DNA of 42,290 nt from the NCBI RefSeq assembly GCF_014596575.1, contig NZ_NASZ01000028.1:1-42290 (forward strand), in the 5' to 3' direction. The position numbers and the translations under genes are program-made. The notes under the pieces were generated by a model, which was not told the origin of the DNA, ran no database searches, and worked only from the letters and a program-made list of their open reading frames with translations. This stretch comes from Flavobacterium pokkalii (GTDB lineage: Bacteria > Bacteroidota > Bacteroidia > Flavobacteriales > Flavobacteriaceae). Position 1 is the stretch's first letter; each line of letters starts with the position of its first letter. Of this stretch, positions 1 to 8,597 are shown piece by piece.

Positions 1-62
1 GCTTAAGGACAATTTTAGTTTTTTTCAGCAGAAGTAAAAATCAAACCAAATAGACTGAAATG

Positions 63-97
63 AAAAAACCGCCTCAAATTATGTTTTGAGACGGCTT
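63..97 (-). terminator. Rho-independent terminator of the acyl-CoA synthetase gene
   Basis: A 10-bp stem (CCGCCTCAAA pairing with TTTGAGACGG, one G-T pair) has a short loop. On the minus strand it is followed by a run of T (63-68 on the plus strand is all A). It lies about 30 bases past the stop codon of the minus-strand gene. Confidence 0.85.
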
Positions 98-124
98 CTC
101 TTTTTAAAAACGGTAATTCGGAAT

Positions 125-1903
125 TTAGGAGTTGTAAATTTTGTTGAATAAATCCTGATATTTTTCCATCACATTTTTACGTTTTAATTTGAGTGTGGGG
201 GTCAGTTCTCCGCCCTCAATAGACCAAATTTCAGGAGTGAGTTCGAAACGTTTAATTTGTTCCCAATGACCAAATTTAGGATTGATACTGTCAATTTCCT
301 GCTGGATTCGGGCAATTACTTTTTTGTTTTGAACGATGCCTTCGTGGGATGGATCTAAATCAACTTTATTTTTTTTTGCCCATTCGATAATAAAATCAAA
401 ATTTGGCTGAATAAACGCTCCGGGCATTTTTTGTCCTTCTCCAATAACCATAATTTGTTCTATGAAACGGGATTGTTTCATCGTGTTTTCAATCAGCTGA
501 GGCGCGATGTATTTTCCGCCGGAAGTTTTAAACATTTCTTTTTTACGGTCGGTGATTTTCAGGAAACCGTCCTGATCTAAATTTCCAATATCACCAGTGT
601 GAAAATAGCCGTCGGTGATGACTTCCTTAGTCAAAGCTTCATTTTTGTAATACCCGATCATCACATTAGACCCTTTACAAAGGATTTCGCCGTCTTCGGC
701 AATTTTAACTTCCACATTGTCGATTACTTTTCCAACAGTTCCAATGCGGAAACCAAAATTTCTCATGTCATTTACAGCGATTACAGGAGAAGTTTCGGTA
801 AGACCATAGCCTTCCATGACCGGAATTCCGGCTGCGGCAAAAATGCGGGAGAGACGGGGTTGCAAAGCGGCGCTTCCGGAAACCATAACTTCCAATTTTC
901 CGCCAAGACCTTCCTGCCATTTGCTAAAAATGAGTTTTCGGGCAATTTTGAGTTGGAATTCATACCAAAATCCGTTAGCACCATAAGGTTCATATCTTGT
1001 GCCTAAATCAATCGCCCAAAAGAATAATTTTCGTTTGATTCCGGTTAATTCGGCTCCTTTGGCGTAGATTTTATCATATACTTTTTCAATTAGCCTTGGG
1101 ACAGCCGTAATTACGGTAGGTTGAACTTCTTTGATGTTTTCGCCAATTTTTTCTATGGATTCTCCAAAATAGATGGAAACACCATAAAATTGGTACAAAT
1201 ACAAAACCATTCGTTCAAAAATATGACAAATAGGTAAAAAGCTCAAAGCCCTGCTTTTTCCTGCTTCAAAAGGAATTCTGGAAGCGCAGTTTAAAACATT
1301 AGATACGATATTTTGGTGCGAAAGCATCACGCCTTTAGGATTTCCTGTGGTTCCGGAAGTATAAATAATGGTGGCTAAATCTTCTGTTTGGATACTATTT
1401 TTTCGGTTTTCTACTTCTTCCTGATTGCTGCTGTCTTCACCCATTTGCAACAATTCTTTCCAGTTATTACAGCTCTCTATTTCATTAAAACTATAAATTG
1501 TTTTAAGATGAGGTAATTTGCTTTTGATGGCATTTATTTTTTTGAAAAGCTCTTCATCAGAAACAAAACAGTGGCTGGCTTCGCAGTGATTCAAAATGTA
1601 TTCATAATCCTGTTCGGAAATCGTTGGGTAAATAGGAACGGTTTGAGCTCCGGTTTGCAAAACGCCAATATCAACAATGTGCCATTCGGGTCTGTTGTTA
1701 GAAGAGATGATAGCAATTTTATCGTCTTTTTTAATTCCCAAACGTAAAAGCGCTCTGGAAATAGTGTTGGCTTTTGCAATATATTCCTGCGTGCTGATTT
1801 TTACCCAAGCGCCATTTTGCTTAGAAGCTAAGGCGTCTGGAATGTTATTAAACTCATCTTGTTGATGATAGGGAAAATCAAAAATTCGGGTGATTGAGGT
1901 CAT
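125..1903 (-). CDS. Long-chain acyl-CoA synthetase (AMP-forming)
   Basis: This 592-residue protein belongs to the ANL adenylating superfamily, close to the FadD15-type long-chain fatty acid CoA ligases. It would activate free fatty acids with ATP and CoA through an acyl-adenylate, feeding beta-oxidation or lipid synthesis. The P-loop motif YTSGTTGNPKGVMLSH is present around residues 181-196. The GYGLTETSP motif follows mid-protein, and the C-terminal hinge region reads DRKKEMFKTSGGKY, with the conserved catalytic Lys region. Length is normal for the family. The start is the only early ATG, preceding a typical N-terminus. It is a single-gene unit with its own terminator. A FadL-like protein is encoded elsewhere in the window, but nothing links the two beyond a possible shared substrate class. 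The exact chain-length preference cannot be read from sequence. Confidence 0.93.
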   Translation of the reverse strand: MTSITRIFDFPYHQQDEFNNIPDALASKQNGAWVKISTQEYIAKANTISRALLRLGIKKDDKIAIISSNNRPEWHIVDIGVLQTGAQTVPIYPTISEQDYEYILNHCEASHCFVSDEELFKKINAIKSKLPHLKTIYSFNEIESCNNWKELLQMGEDSSNQEEVENRKNSIQTEDLATIIYTSGTTGNPKGVMLSHQNIVSNVLNCASRIPFEAGKSRALSFLPICHIFERMVLYLYQFYGVSIYFGESIEKIGENIKEVQPTVITAVPRLIEKVYDKIYAKGAELTGIKRKLFFWAIDLGTRYEPYGANGFWYEFQLKIARKLIFSKWQEGLGGKLEVMVSGSAALQPRLSRIFAAAGIPVMEGYGLTETSPVIAVNDMRNFGFRIGTVGKVIDNVEVKIAEDGEILCKGSNVMIGYYKNEALTKEVITDGYFHTGDIGNLDQDGFLKITDRKKEMFKTSGGKYIAPQLIENTMKQSRFIEQIMVIGEGQKMPGAFIQPNFDFIIEWAKKNKVDLDPSHEGIVQNKKVIARIQQEIDSINPKFGHWEQIKRFELTPEIWSIEGGELTPTLKLKRKNVMEKYQDLFNKIYNS

Positions 1904-2269
1904 GAGAATGGTTTTGGATTGCTATGCAAAATAGGAAAAAAAAATGAGATTCTTTTTTTGAAAATTAAAAAAACGGGAGGATTTTATTTGTAATTAAAAG
2001 TGCCGCTAAGCAAGTGAATGAAATGATTTTTTAGATGAAGAATAATTATTTTTCCGTTCTAATTAAAAGTGATTTTACTTTTTGCCAACATTTTAATAAT
2101 CATAAAAATGGATTTATTTGAATTATTTTTTTTAACTTAAAATCCGTTTTGCGATGATGTGGTTTTTTGATATAAAAGAATAATTTTTTTCTATTGTAAA
2201 TTTTATTTCAATAGTTTTTTAATTGGTAATTTAGCTCAGCAACTTAAAAATAACATAAAATAAATTATT
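1904..2269. other. Divergent intergenic region, acyl-CoA synthetase / katG
   Basis: This is 366 bases of very AT-rich DNA between divergent genes. No ORF or RNA gene is seen. The only structure noted is an imperfect dyad at 2191-2214 close to katG. No good TAnnTTTG promoter is visible; TAATTTAG near 2228 is the nearest approach on the katG side. Confidence 0.6.
2191..2214. promoter_or_regulatory. Imperfect dyad upstream of katG, possible regulator site
   Basis: CTATTG and CAATAG form the ends of a 24-base imperfect inverted repeat with an AT-only middle, about 56 bases before the katG start. Peroxide regulators (OxyR, PerR) bind dyads in front of catalase genes in other bacteria. Assigning this one to either is only inference. 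Confidence 0.3.
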
Positions 2270-4486
2270 ATGGAAAACTTAAAGGATTCAAATGGTATGG
2301 GCAAATGCCCGTTTTCAAGTGGTATCATCAAAGAAACTGCGGGCTCCGGAACGACTAATAATGATTGGTGGCCTAATCAGTTAAAATTAAATATTTTGCG
2401 TCAGCATGCTAATTTTTCAAATCCGATGGGAGAGGATTTTAATTATGCTGAAGCCTTTAAATCCTTGGATTTAGCAGCGGTAAAAAAAGATATTTTTGAT
2501 GTGATGACTTCGTCTCAGGATTGGTGGCCGGCAGATTACGGACATTACGGACCGTTTTTTATCAGAATGGCGTGGCACAGTGCGGGAACCTATCGTATTG
2601 CTGACGGAAGAGGAGGAGGAGGTTCTGGTTCACAACGTTTTGCTCCTTTAAACAGTTGGCCGGATAATGTGAATTTAGACAAAGCCAGATTGCTTTTATG
2701 GCCTGTAAAACAAAAATATGGTAAAAATATTTCATGGGCCGATTTGATGATTTTGGCAGGAAACTGTGCTTTAGAATCGATGGGATTTAAAACTTTTGGT
2801 TTTGCCGGAGGGCGTGAAGATATATGGGAAACGGAACAGGATATTTATTGGGGAGCCGAAGGGAAATGGTTAGAGGACAAGCGTTATACCGGAGATCGTG
2901 AATTAGAAAATCCTTTGGCAGCGGTTCAAATGGGATTGATTTATGTGAATCCGGAAGGACCAAACGGAAATCCTGATCCTTTGGCAGCGGCCATAGATAT
3001 CAGAGAAACTTTCGGTCGAATGGCAATGAATGACGAAGAAACCGTGGCTTTAATTGCCGGTGGACATACTTTTGGTAAAACTCACGGAGCTGCTGATCCT
3101 GGTCAGTATGTAGGGGTAGAGCCTGCTGCAGCTGGAATTGAAGAGCAAGGTCTTGGATGGAAAAATTCATTTGGAAGCGGAAATGGAGAGAATACAATTA
3201 GTAGCGGATTGGAAGGAGCCTGGACAACCACTCCAACCAAATGGAGTAATAACTTTTTCTGGAATTTGTTTGGTTACGAATGGGAATTATCCAAAAGTCC
3301 TGCAGGGGCACATCAGTGGAAACCGAAGCATGGCATGGGAGCCGATTCGGTGCCGGATGCGCACAATCCGTCTAAGCGTCATGCACCAACGATGCTTACA
3401 ACCGATCTAGCCTTGCGTTTTGATCCTGTTTACGAGAAAATTTCAAGAAGATTTCATGAAAATCCGGATGAGTTTGCTGATGCTTTTGCCCGCGCCTGGT
3501 ATAAATTAACGCATCGTGATATGGGACCTATTGCCCGTTATTTAGGTCCGGAAGTGCCAAAAGAAGAATTGATCTGGCAGGATCCGATTCCGGCAGTGGA
3601 TTATAAATTGATTGATGCAAATGATATTGTTGCTCTTAAAGCTAAGATTTTGGATTCCGGACTGTCAGTATCCGAATTGGTCAGTACCGCCTGGGCTTCG
3701 GCTTCCACTTTTAGAGGTTCTGATAAAAGAGGAGGAGCTAACGGAGCGCGTGTTCGTTTAGCACCTCAAAAAGACTGGGCTGTAAATAATCCGGCGCAAT
3801 TGACTAAAGTAATTGCTGTTTTAGAAAAACTTCAGGCGGAGTTTAATCAGGTGCAAACAGACGGAAAAAAAGTGTCTTTGGCTGATTTAATTGTTTTGGC
3901 TGGTGGTGCAGCTATCGAAAAAGCAGCTAAAAATGCCGGACAAAATATCGAAGTTCCTTTTACAGCTGGAAGAAATGATGCTTTGCAAGAGCAAACCGAT
4001 GTGGATTCCTTTGCTGTTTTAGAACCCATTGCTGATGCTTTTAGAAATTATATGAAAACAAAATATACAGTTTCGGCTGAAGAATTATTAGTAGATAAAG
4101 CACAATTAATGACACTTTCGGTTCCTGAATTAACGGTTTTAATGGGAGGAATGCGTGTGTTGGATACCAATTTTGATCATTCTAAACACGGCGTATTTAC
4201 CGAAACTCCGGAAGTGTTGACCAATGATTTCTTTGTGAATTTATTGGATTTCAATACGACTTGGAAGACGGTTTCCAATGCGCAGGATGTCTTTGAAGGG
4301 CGAGACCGTAAATCAGGTGCGGTAAAATGGACTGCAAGCCGTGTGGATCTTATTTTTGGATCTAATTCTGAATTGAGAGCCATCGCTGAGGTTTATGGCT
4401 GTGCGGATGCTAAAGAAAAATTTGTGAAAGATTTCGTGGCGGCCTGGACAAAAGTGATGAATTTAGACCGTTTTGATTTAGCTTAG
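2270..4486 (+). CDS. katG: Catalase-peroxidase KatG
   Basis: Bifunctional haem enzyme, 738 residues, that removes hydrogen peroxide as a catalase and a broad peroxidase. The distal-side catalytic triad is visible as R99, W102 and H103 in FIRMAWHSAGTYR. The Met-Tyr-Trp cofactor can be assigned to W102, Y225 (GLIYVNPEGP) and M251 (FGRMAMND). The proximal haem ligand is H266 in GGHTFGKTHGA. Both the N-terminal catalytic half and the degenerate C-terminal half, typical of KatG, are present at full length. There is no signal peptide, so a cytoplasmic location is expected. It is transcribed alone and ends at a strong palindromic terminator shared with the convergent carbonic anhydrase gene. Peroxide-responsive control is likely from family knowledge, but only a weak upstream dyad is visible. 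Confidence 0.98.
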   Translation: MENLKDSNGMGKCPFSSGIIKETAGSGTTNNDWWPNQLKLNILRQHANFSNPMGEDFNYAEAFKSLDLAAVKKDIFDVMTSSQDWWPADYGHYGPFFIRMAWHSAGTYRIADGRGGGGSGSQRFAPLNSWPDNVNLDKARLLLWPVKQKYGKNISWADLMILAGNCALESMGFKTFGFAGGREDIWETEQDIYWGAEGKWLEDKRYTGDRELENPLAAVQMGLIYVNPEGPNGNPDPLAAAIDIRETFGRMAMNDEETVALIAGGHTFGKTHGAADPGQYVGVEPAAAGIEEQGLGWKNSFGSGNGENTISSGLEGAWTTTPTKWSNNFFWNLFGYEWELSKSPAGAHQWKPKHGMGADSVPDAHNPSKRHAPTMLTTDLALRFDPVYEKISRRFHENPDEFADAFARAWYKLTHRDMGPIARYLGPEVPKEELIWQDPIPAVDYKLIDANDIVALKAKILDSGLSVSELVSTAWASASTFRGSDKRGGANGARVRLAPQKDWAVNNPAQLTKVIAVLEKLQAEFNQVQTDGKKVSLADLIVLAGGAAIEKAAKNAGQNIEVPFTAGRNDALQEQTDVDSFAVLEPIADAFRNYMKTKYTVSAEELLVDKAQLMTLSVPELTVLMGGMRVLDTNFDHSKHGVFTETPEVLTNDFFVNLLDFNTTWKTVSNAQDVFEGRDRKSGAVKWTASRVDLIFGSNSELRAIAEVYGCADAKEKFVKDFVAAWTKVMNLDRFDLA

Positions 4487-4501
4487 TTATTATTTTAAAA
4501 G

Positions 4502-4540
4502 AAAATCCCGTTCCGATAGCTATCGGAACGGGATTTTTTT
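4502..4540. terminator. Bidirectional terminator built on a 36-bp perfect palindrome
   Basis: Positions 4502-4537 are a perfect palindrome centred on GATAGCTATC, followed by T-runs on either strand. It separates the convergent katG and carbonic anhydrase genes. It is also a member of the dispersed GATAGCTATC family described in the findings. Confidence 0.85.
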
Positions 4541-4565
4541 ATTGGATTAAAATTTAGAAATTCGA

Positions 4566-5192
4566 TTAAACGATTTTGTAAATTTTAGTGATGTCTTTTA
4601 ATATTTCGTCAAAATCAATGTTTAGGTCAATTAATTTTCCGCTATGAATATCAAAAACCCAGCCGTACACTTTTAAGTTTCTTTCGCTGTTGGCTTTTTG
4701 AACTTCGGCAGTTTTAATTACATTGATACATTGTTCCTGAACGTTCAATTCAACCAATCTTTTGTATTTTTCATTTTCATCAGCAATCGCATCCAATTCT
4801 TCTCTGTGAATTCGGTAAACGTCTCTGATATTTCTCAACCAAGGATTCAAAATTCCCAAATCAGATTGTTGCATAGCTGCCAAAACTCCTCCGCAACCGT
4901 AGTGTCCGCAAACCACAATATGATTTACTTTCAAACTCCCAACAGCATAATTAATAACAGACATCGAATTCAAATCGGTATTAGGAACCATATTGGCAAT
5001 GTTTCTGTGAACAAAAACTTCGCCTGGTTGTAATCCCATTACTTCTTCGGCAGTTACACGACTGTCAGAACATCCAATGTAAAGGATTTCAGGAGCTTGT
5101 CCTGCACCTAATTTGTCGAAATAAGTTTCATCAGCCTGTAATTGTTTAGCGATCCACTTTTTGTTGTTTTCAAAAATTTGTTTGATATCCAT
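4566..5192 (-). CDS. can: Beta-class carbonic anhydrase
   Basis: Zinc enzyme of 208 residues that interconverts CO2 and bicarbonate in the cytoplasm. Zinc ligands are C41, H97 and C100, seen in CSDSR (41-45) and HYGCGG (97-102). The Asp-Arg dyad is D43/R45. Length and motif spacing match bacterial Can/CynT-type enzymes. The ATG start gives a normal N-terminus, and a promoter -7 box lies about 20 bases upstream. It is monocistronic, convergent with katG. The symbol can is used by family resemblance; the subtype within the beta class is not certain. Confidence 0.95.
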   Translation of the reverse strand: MDIKQIFENNKKWIAKQLQADETYFDKLGAGQAPEILYIGCSDSRVTAEEVMGLQPGEVFVHRNIANMVPNTDLNSMSVINYAVGSLKVNHIVVCGHYGCGGVLAAMQQSDLGILNPWLRNIRDVYRIHREELDAIADENEKYKRLVELNVQEQCINVIKTAEVQKANSERNLKVYGWVFDIHSGKLIDLNIDFDEILKDITKIYKIV

Positions 5193-5209
5193 TTTCTTAA
5201 TTTTTATTT

Positions 5210-5217
5210 CAAAGATA
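5210..5217 (-). promoter_or_regulatory. Promoter -7 box for carbonic anhydrase
   Basis: On the minus strand the sequence reads TATCTTTG, a perfect match to TAnnTTTG, 17 bases before the start codon. No convincing -33 TTTG is seen at the usual distance. Confidence 0.45.
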
Positions 5218-5288
5218 GTATCTAAATCTAATCTAAAAAAATTGCTTTTGTAATCTCACAAAAAAGATTACTTATTTGATATTGTTAA

Positions 5289-7154
5289 CTAACCTTCCAT
5301 TTTTGCCGAAAGTTCAAACCAGCGTTCTTCTTTTTCTTCTATTTTACCAATAATAATTTCTAATTCTTTTGCTTTAGCTTCAATATCCGTATCGGCAACT
5401 TTGCCATCTGAAAAAAGTTGTTCGATTTTGGTTTTGTCTATCTCTAAATCTTTGATTTCGCGTTCGATTTTTTGATATTCTTTTTGCTCGTTGAAAGTTA
5501 AATTTCCGGTTGGATTTTTTTGTTTCCAGTCTTTCTTTTCTGTTTTGGTTTCTTCTTTCGAAACCGTAACATCGGCACTATCTTCGTAAGCCCTGAAATC
5601 GGAATAGTTTCCGGGGAAATTTTCAATCACTCCTTGTCCTCTGAAAACAAATAAATGATCGACAATTTTATCCATAAAATAACGGTCGTGTGACACTACC
5701 AACAAGCATCCCGGATAATCCAAAAGGAAATTTTCCAGTACGTTCAGGGTTACAATATCCAAATCATTCGTAGGCTCATCCAGAATCAGGAAGTTCGGAT
5801 TTTGAATCAAAACCGTACATAAATACAAGCGTTTCAATTCACCACCACTTAATTTTTCGACATAATCGTATTGCTTTTTGGCATCAAAAAGAAAGCGTTC
5901 CAACAATTGCGAAGCCGAAATAATCTTGCCTTTGGTCAACGGAATGTATTCGCCATATTCTTTAATAACATCAATAACACGCTGACCCGGTTTTGGATTG
6001 ATTCCGCTTTGGGTATAGTAACCCACTTTTATGGTATCTCCCTTTACAACTCGTCCGGAATCCAAGGGTAAATTTCCAGTCAATAAATTTAAAAAAGTAG
6101 ATTTTCCAGTTCCGTTTTTACCTATAATTCCAATGCGCTCGCCACGTTGAAAATCGTAATTGAAATTATCAAGAATAACATGGTCTTTGAATTTTTTCGA
6201 AATCTTATGAAGCTCAATAATTTTGCTTCCCATGCGTTCCATGTTGATTTCGAGTTCCACCACATTTTCTTTACGTCGACTTTGGGCTTTTTCTTTGATT
6301 AGATAAAAATCATCCTGACGCGATTTGGATTTGGTTGTTCGCGCTTTTGGCTGGCGACGCATCCATTCCAATTCTTTTACAAATAAGTTTTTTGCCTTGT
6401 CAATACTGGCATTTTCAGAGGTTATGCGTTCTTCTTTTTTGGCTAAATAATAAGAATAATTGCCTTTGTATTGGTATAATTTTCCGTTGTCTAATTCTAA
6501 TATTTCATTACAAACGCGTTCTAAGAAAAAGCGATCGTGCGTCACCATGAAAAGAGTAATATTTTCTTTGGCAAAATAGGTTTCCAACCATTCAATCATT
6601 TCCAAATCGAGGTGGTTGGTAGGCTCGTCCAAAATCAATAAATCCGGACGATTAATTAAAATAATCGCTAAAGAAAGTCGCTTTTTTTGCCCTCCGGAAA
6701 GATTTTTGACTTTCAGTTTAAAATCTTCCAGTTTTAATTTGAAAAGGATTTGTTTGTATTGGGTTTCAAAATCCCAGGCATTGTGCTGGTCCATCGCATC
6801 AAAAGCCTTTTGGTAAGCTTCTTCATCCTCAGGATTTTCTAAAGCTTTTTCGTATTGCTCAATAACCTTTAAAGTTTCATTATCCGAAGCAAAAATACTT
6901 TCTTCAATCGTTAGTTCGTCTTGTAGATTATTATCCTGCGACAAAAACGCCATTCGTATGCCTTTTCTTAAAACTACTTGACCAGTATCGGGTTCTTCCA
7001 AACCATTGATAATGCTCATAATAGTGGTTTTTCCGGAACCGTTTTTGGCAATAAAGGCAATTTTTTGGTCTTTGTTGATTCCAAAAGAAATGTTATCAAA
7101 AAGGACTCTTTCTCCAAAAGATTTGGATATATTTTCGACAGATAAATAATTCAC
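5289..7154 (-). CDS. uup: ABC-F family ATPase, Uup-like
   Basis: Soluble protein of 621 residues with two ATP-binding cassettes and no membrane segment, as in the ABC-F family that acts on ribosomes. Cassette 1 has Walker A near residues 36-44 (KNGSGKTT), signature LSGGQ and Walker B LLILDEPTNHLD. Cassette 2 has GKNGTGKST, LSGGE and FLILDEPTNDLD. Between them lies a charged helical linker rich in Arg and Lys. The C-terminal 90 or so residues form a predicted coiled coil (NEQKEYQKIEREIKDLE onward), which in the Uup branch binds nucleic acid. This C-terminal extension favours Uup over EttA or Ydif-like paralogues. It is a single gene, separated by 96 bases from the downstream carbonic anhydrase gene. 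Confidence 0.93.
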   Translation of the reverse strand: MNYLSVENISKSFGERVLFDNISFGINKDQKIAFIAKNGSGKTTIMSIINGLEEPDTGQVVLRKGIRMAFLSQDNNLQDELTIEESIFASDNETLKVIEQYEKALENPEDEEAYQKAFDAMDQHNAWDFETQYKQILFKLKLEDFKLKVKNLSGGQKKRLSLAIILINRPDLLILDEPTNHLDLEMIEWLETYFAKENITLFMVTHDRFFLERVCNEILELDNGKLYQYKGNYSYYLAKKEERITSENASIDKAKNLFVKELEWMRRQPKARTTKSKSRQDDFYLIKEKAQSRRKENVVELEINMERMGSKIIELHKISKKFKDHVILDNFNYDFQRGERIGIIGKNGTGKSTFLNLLTGNLPLDSGRVVKGDTIKVGYYTQSGINPKPGQRVIDVIKEYGEYIPLTKGKIISASQLLERFLFDAKKQYDYVEKLSGGELKRLYLCTVLIQNPNFLILDEPTNDLDIVTLNVLENFLLDYPGCLLVVSHDRYFMDKIVDHLFVFRGQGVIENFPGNYSDFRAYEDSADVTVSKEETKTEKKDWKQKNPTGNLTFNEQKEYQKIEREIKDLEIDKTKIEQLFSDGKVADTDIEAKAKELEIIIGKIEEKEERWFELSAKMEG

Positions 7155-7246
7155 TTTCTACGTTATGCGTTAAAGATTAAGCGCTTTGGTATATTTCTAA
7201 ACCAAAACTTTTGGCAAAAGTAAGTTATTCTGTTTCTATTTACGAA

Positions 7247-8215
7247 TTATTTATAGAGATAGGAATTTAGAAAAGCTGATAAATCAATAAAGTGTATTTG
7301 CTGAGGAACATTTAAAATCGGTTTCCGGATTAGGGATTCATTCGTTAAATAATAATGAAGACCATCTGTAGTTGTGATTCCTTCTATTTGATGAAAAGGC
7401 ATCTGAAGACTAATTCTTCGTTTATTTCCTGACAGAAAATCATGGTTTTTAAAATCATATAATAAATATAAAAATGGCTTTCCGAGCTTAGAATAGCCGC
7501 AAAGTGTGATTAGTTTTTTAGATTCTAAGTAAGTTGCTGCTGTAACTAAACCTTTTGTGTCAAGAGTTTGTTTTAATTGTGCAATATGATTTCCGGCTTG
7601 TTTGGGTATTGTGTAGATGCCGGTTTTATTTGATTTCCATTGTTTGCTGAACAAATAAATGCTGTCTTTGGAAACCACAAAAGCTTCGCAATCAAAATTG
7701 GTAGTATTAGGCTTTTGAATGCTAAAATCTTTTTGGTCGGAATAAGAAAAAACAATTGTATCAATGATTGGGGTGTTTGTCAGGAAAGACTTTTTTTCGA
7801 TTCTTAATATGTGCAAATCAGTTCGATTGCCTTGATAATTGTTTCCAAAATCGCCTATATAAAGGTAACTGCTGTCTTGGGTGATTTCTTCCCAGTCGGT
7901 GTTGGTTGTCTTTTCTAGTTTGATTTTCTTTTTGATTTTTCCTAATGTATCCAATCCATAAATAGTGGTGTCGTGGTCGTCATTGTGTGTCCATAATAAA
8001 TTATCGAAAGCAATTAGTCCCGAAGTTTCTTTTAAAGTATCGCTAAGTTTTTGAGTGGATTCGGCTTTGATTTTTACTTTTTTATATTGGCAACTGCCAT
8101 CATTTAATGTGGCTTTTGGGTTGAAGTTTTTAGCCAGCGGATCGGTGCAGCCTGAAATTTGTGCCTGAATTAAAGAAGTTGTAATAAGGAAGGATATTAA
8201 AAACAGATTTCTCAA
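7247..8215 (-). CDS. Secreted protein, GCTD-DGSC module plus propeller-like domain
   Basis: This 322-residue protein starts with a Sec signal peptide (MRNLFLISFLITTSLIQAQ). Directly after it comes GCTDPLAKNFNPKATLNDGS, the opening of a short cysteine-flanked module common in secreted Bacteroidota proteins. The remaining ~270 residues contain repeated hydrophobic strands ending in LYIGDFGNN, IYLFSKQW and LITLCGYSK, which looks like a six-bladed-type propeller such as SMP-30 or esterase-like phytase folds. That fold call is inference. There is no T9SS C-terminal sorting domain and no lipobox, so it is probably periplasmic or released. No enzymatic motif is recognised. It stands alone, with 92 bases to the downstream ABC-F gene. 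Function unknown. Confidence 0.8.
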   Translation of the reverse strand: MRNLFLISFLITTSLIQAQISGCTDPLAKNFNPKATLNDGSCQYKKVKIKAESTQKLSDTLKETSGLIAFDNLLWTHNDDHDTTIYGLDTLGKIKKKIKLEKTTNTDWEEITQDSSYLYIGDFGNNYQGNRTDLHILRIEKKSFLTNTPIIDTIVFSYSDQKDFSIQKPNTTNFDCEAFVVSKDSIYLFSKQWKSNKTGIYTIPKQAGNHIAQLKQTLDTKGLVTAATYLESKKLITLCGYSKLGKPFLYLLYDFKNHDFLSGNKRRISLQMPFHQIEGITTTDGLHYYLTNESLIRKPILNVPQQIHFIDLSAFLNSYLYK

Positions 8216-8597
8216 AGCGATTTTTTTTTTTTTAGAATATATTCAAAAGTAAATGATTTTGCGTGTTTCCTGTTTATTGGTAACCAAAAAGCTGTTTGAA
8301 ATAAAAAAAACAATTTTTAGATTGGCAACCATAAGAATGTGTCTTTACTGCCGTTATTATGTTGGATTAAGTGAAATTATCGTAAAAAATAGCTCAGTTG
8401 CTAAGTTTGTATTTTTATCGAATTGGTAAAAAACAATAGGTTTCTGATTTGATTTTTGTTAAAATAGAGATTATTATTTTGAAAATGAGTTGCTTGTTAT
8501 AATTAATACAGGAAAGATGCATTTTATCTAATTTATGTTTTAAGAATTTAGTAATTTCGCAAACAGAAATTAAAAAACCACCTTTTGGGTTAACAAT
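8216..8597. other. Divergent intergenic region, secreted protein / E2 gene
   Basis: These 382 AT-rich bases hold no ORF or RNA that I can support. A -7 box for the minus-strand gene lies at 8244-8251. On the plus strand, TAATTTCGCA at 8552-8561, about 40 bases before the E2 start, resembles a weak -7 region. Confidence 0.6.
8244..8251 (-). promoter_or_regulatory. Promoter -7 box for the secreted propeller-like protein
   Basis: On the minus strand the sequence is TACTTTTG, a perfect TAnnTTTG, 28 bases before the start codon. A -33 TTTG at the normal spacing is not obvious. Confidence 0.45.

Noticed and set aside
599..1006. 135-codon plus-strand frame inside the acyl-CoA synthetase gene
   Set aside because: Antisense shadow of a gene with clear motifs; no family resemblance.
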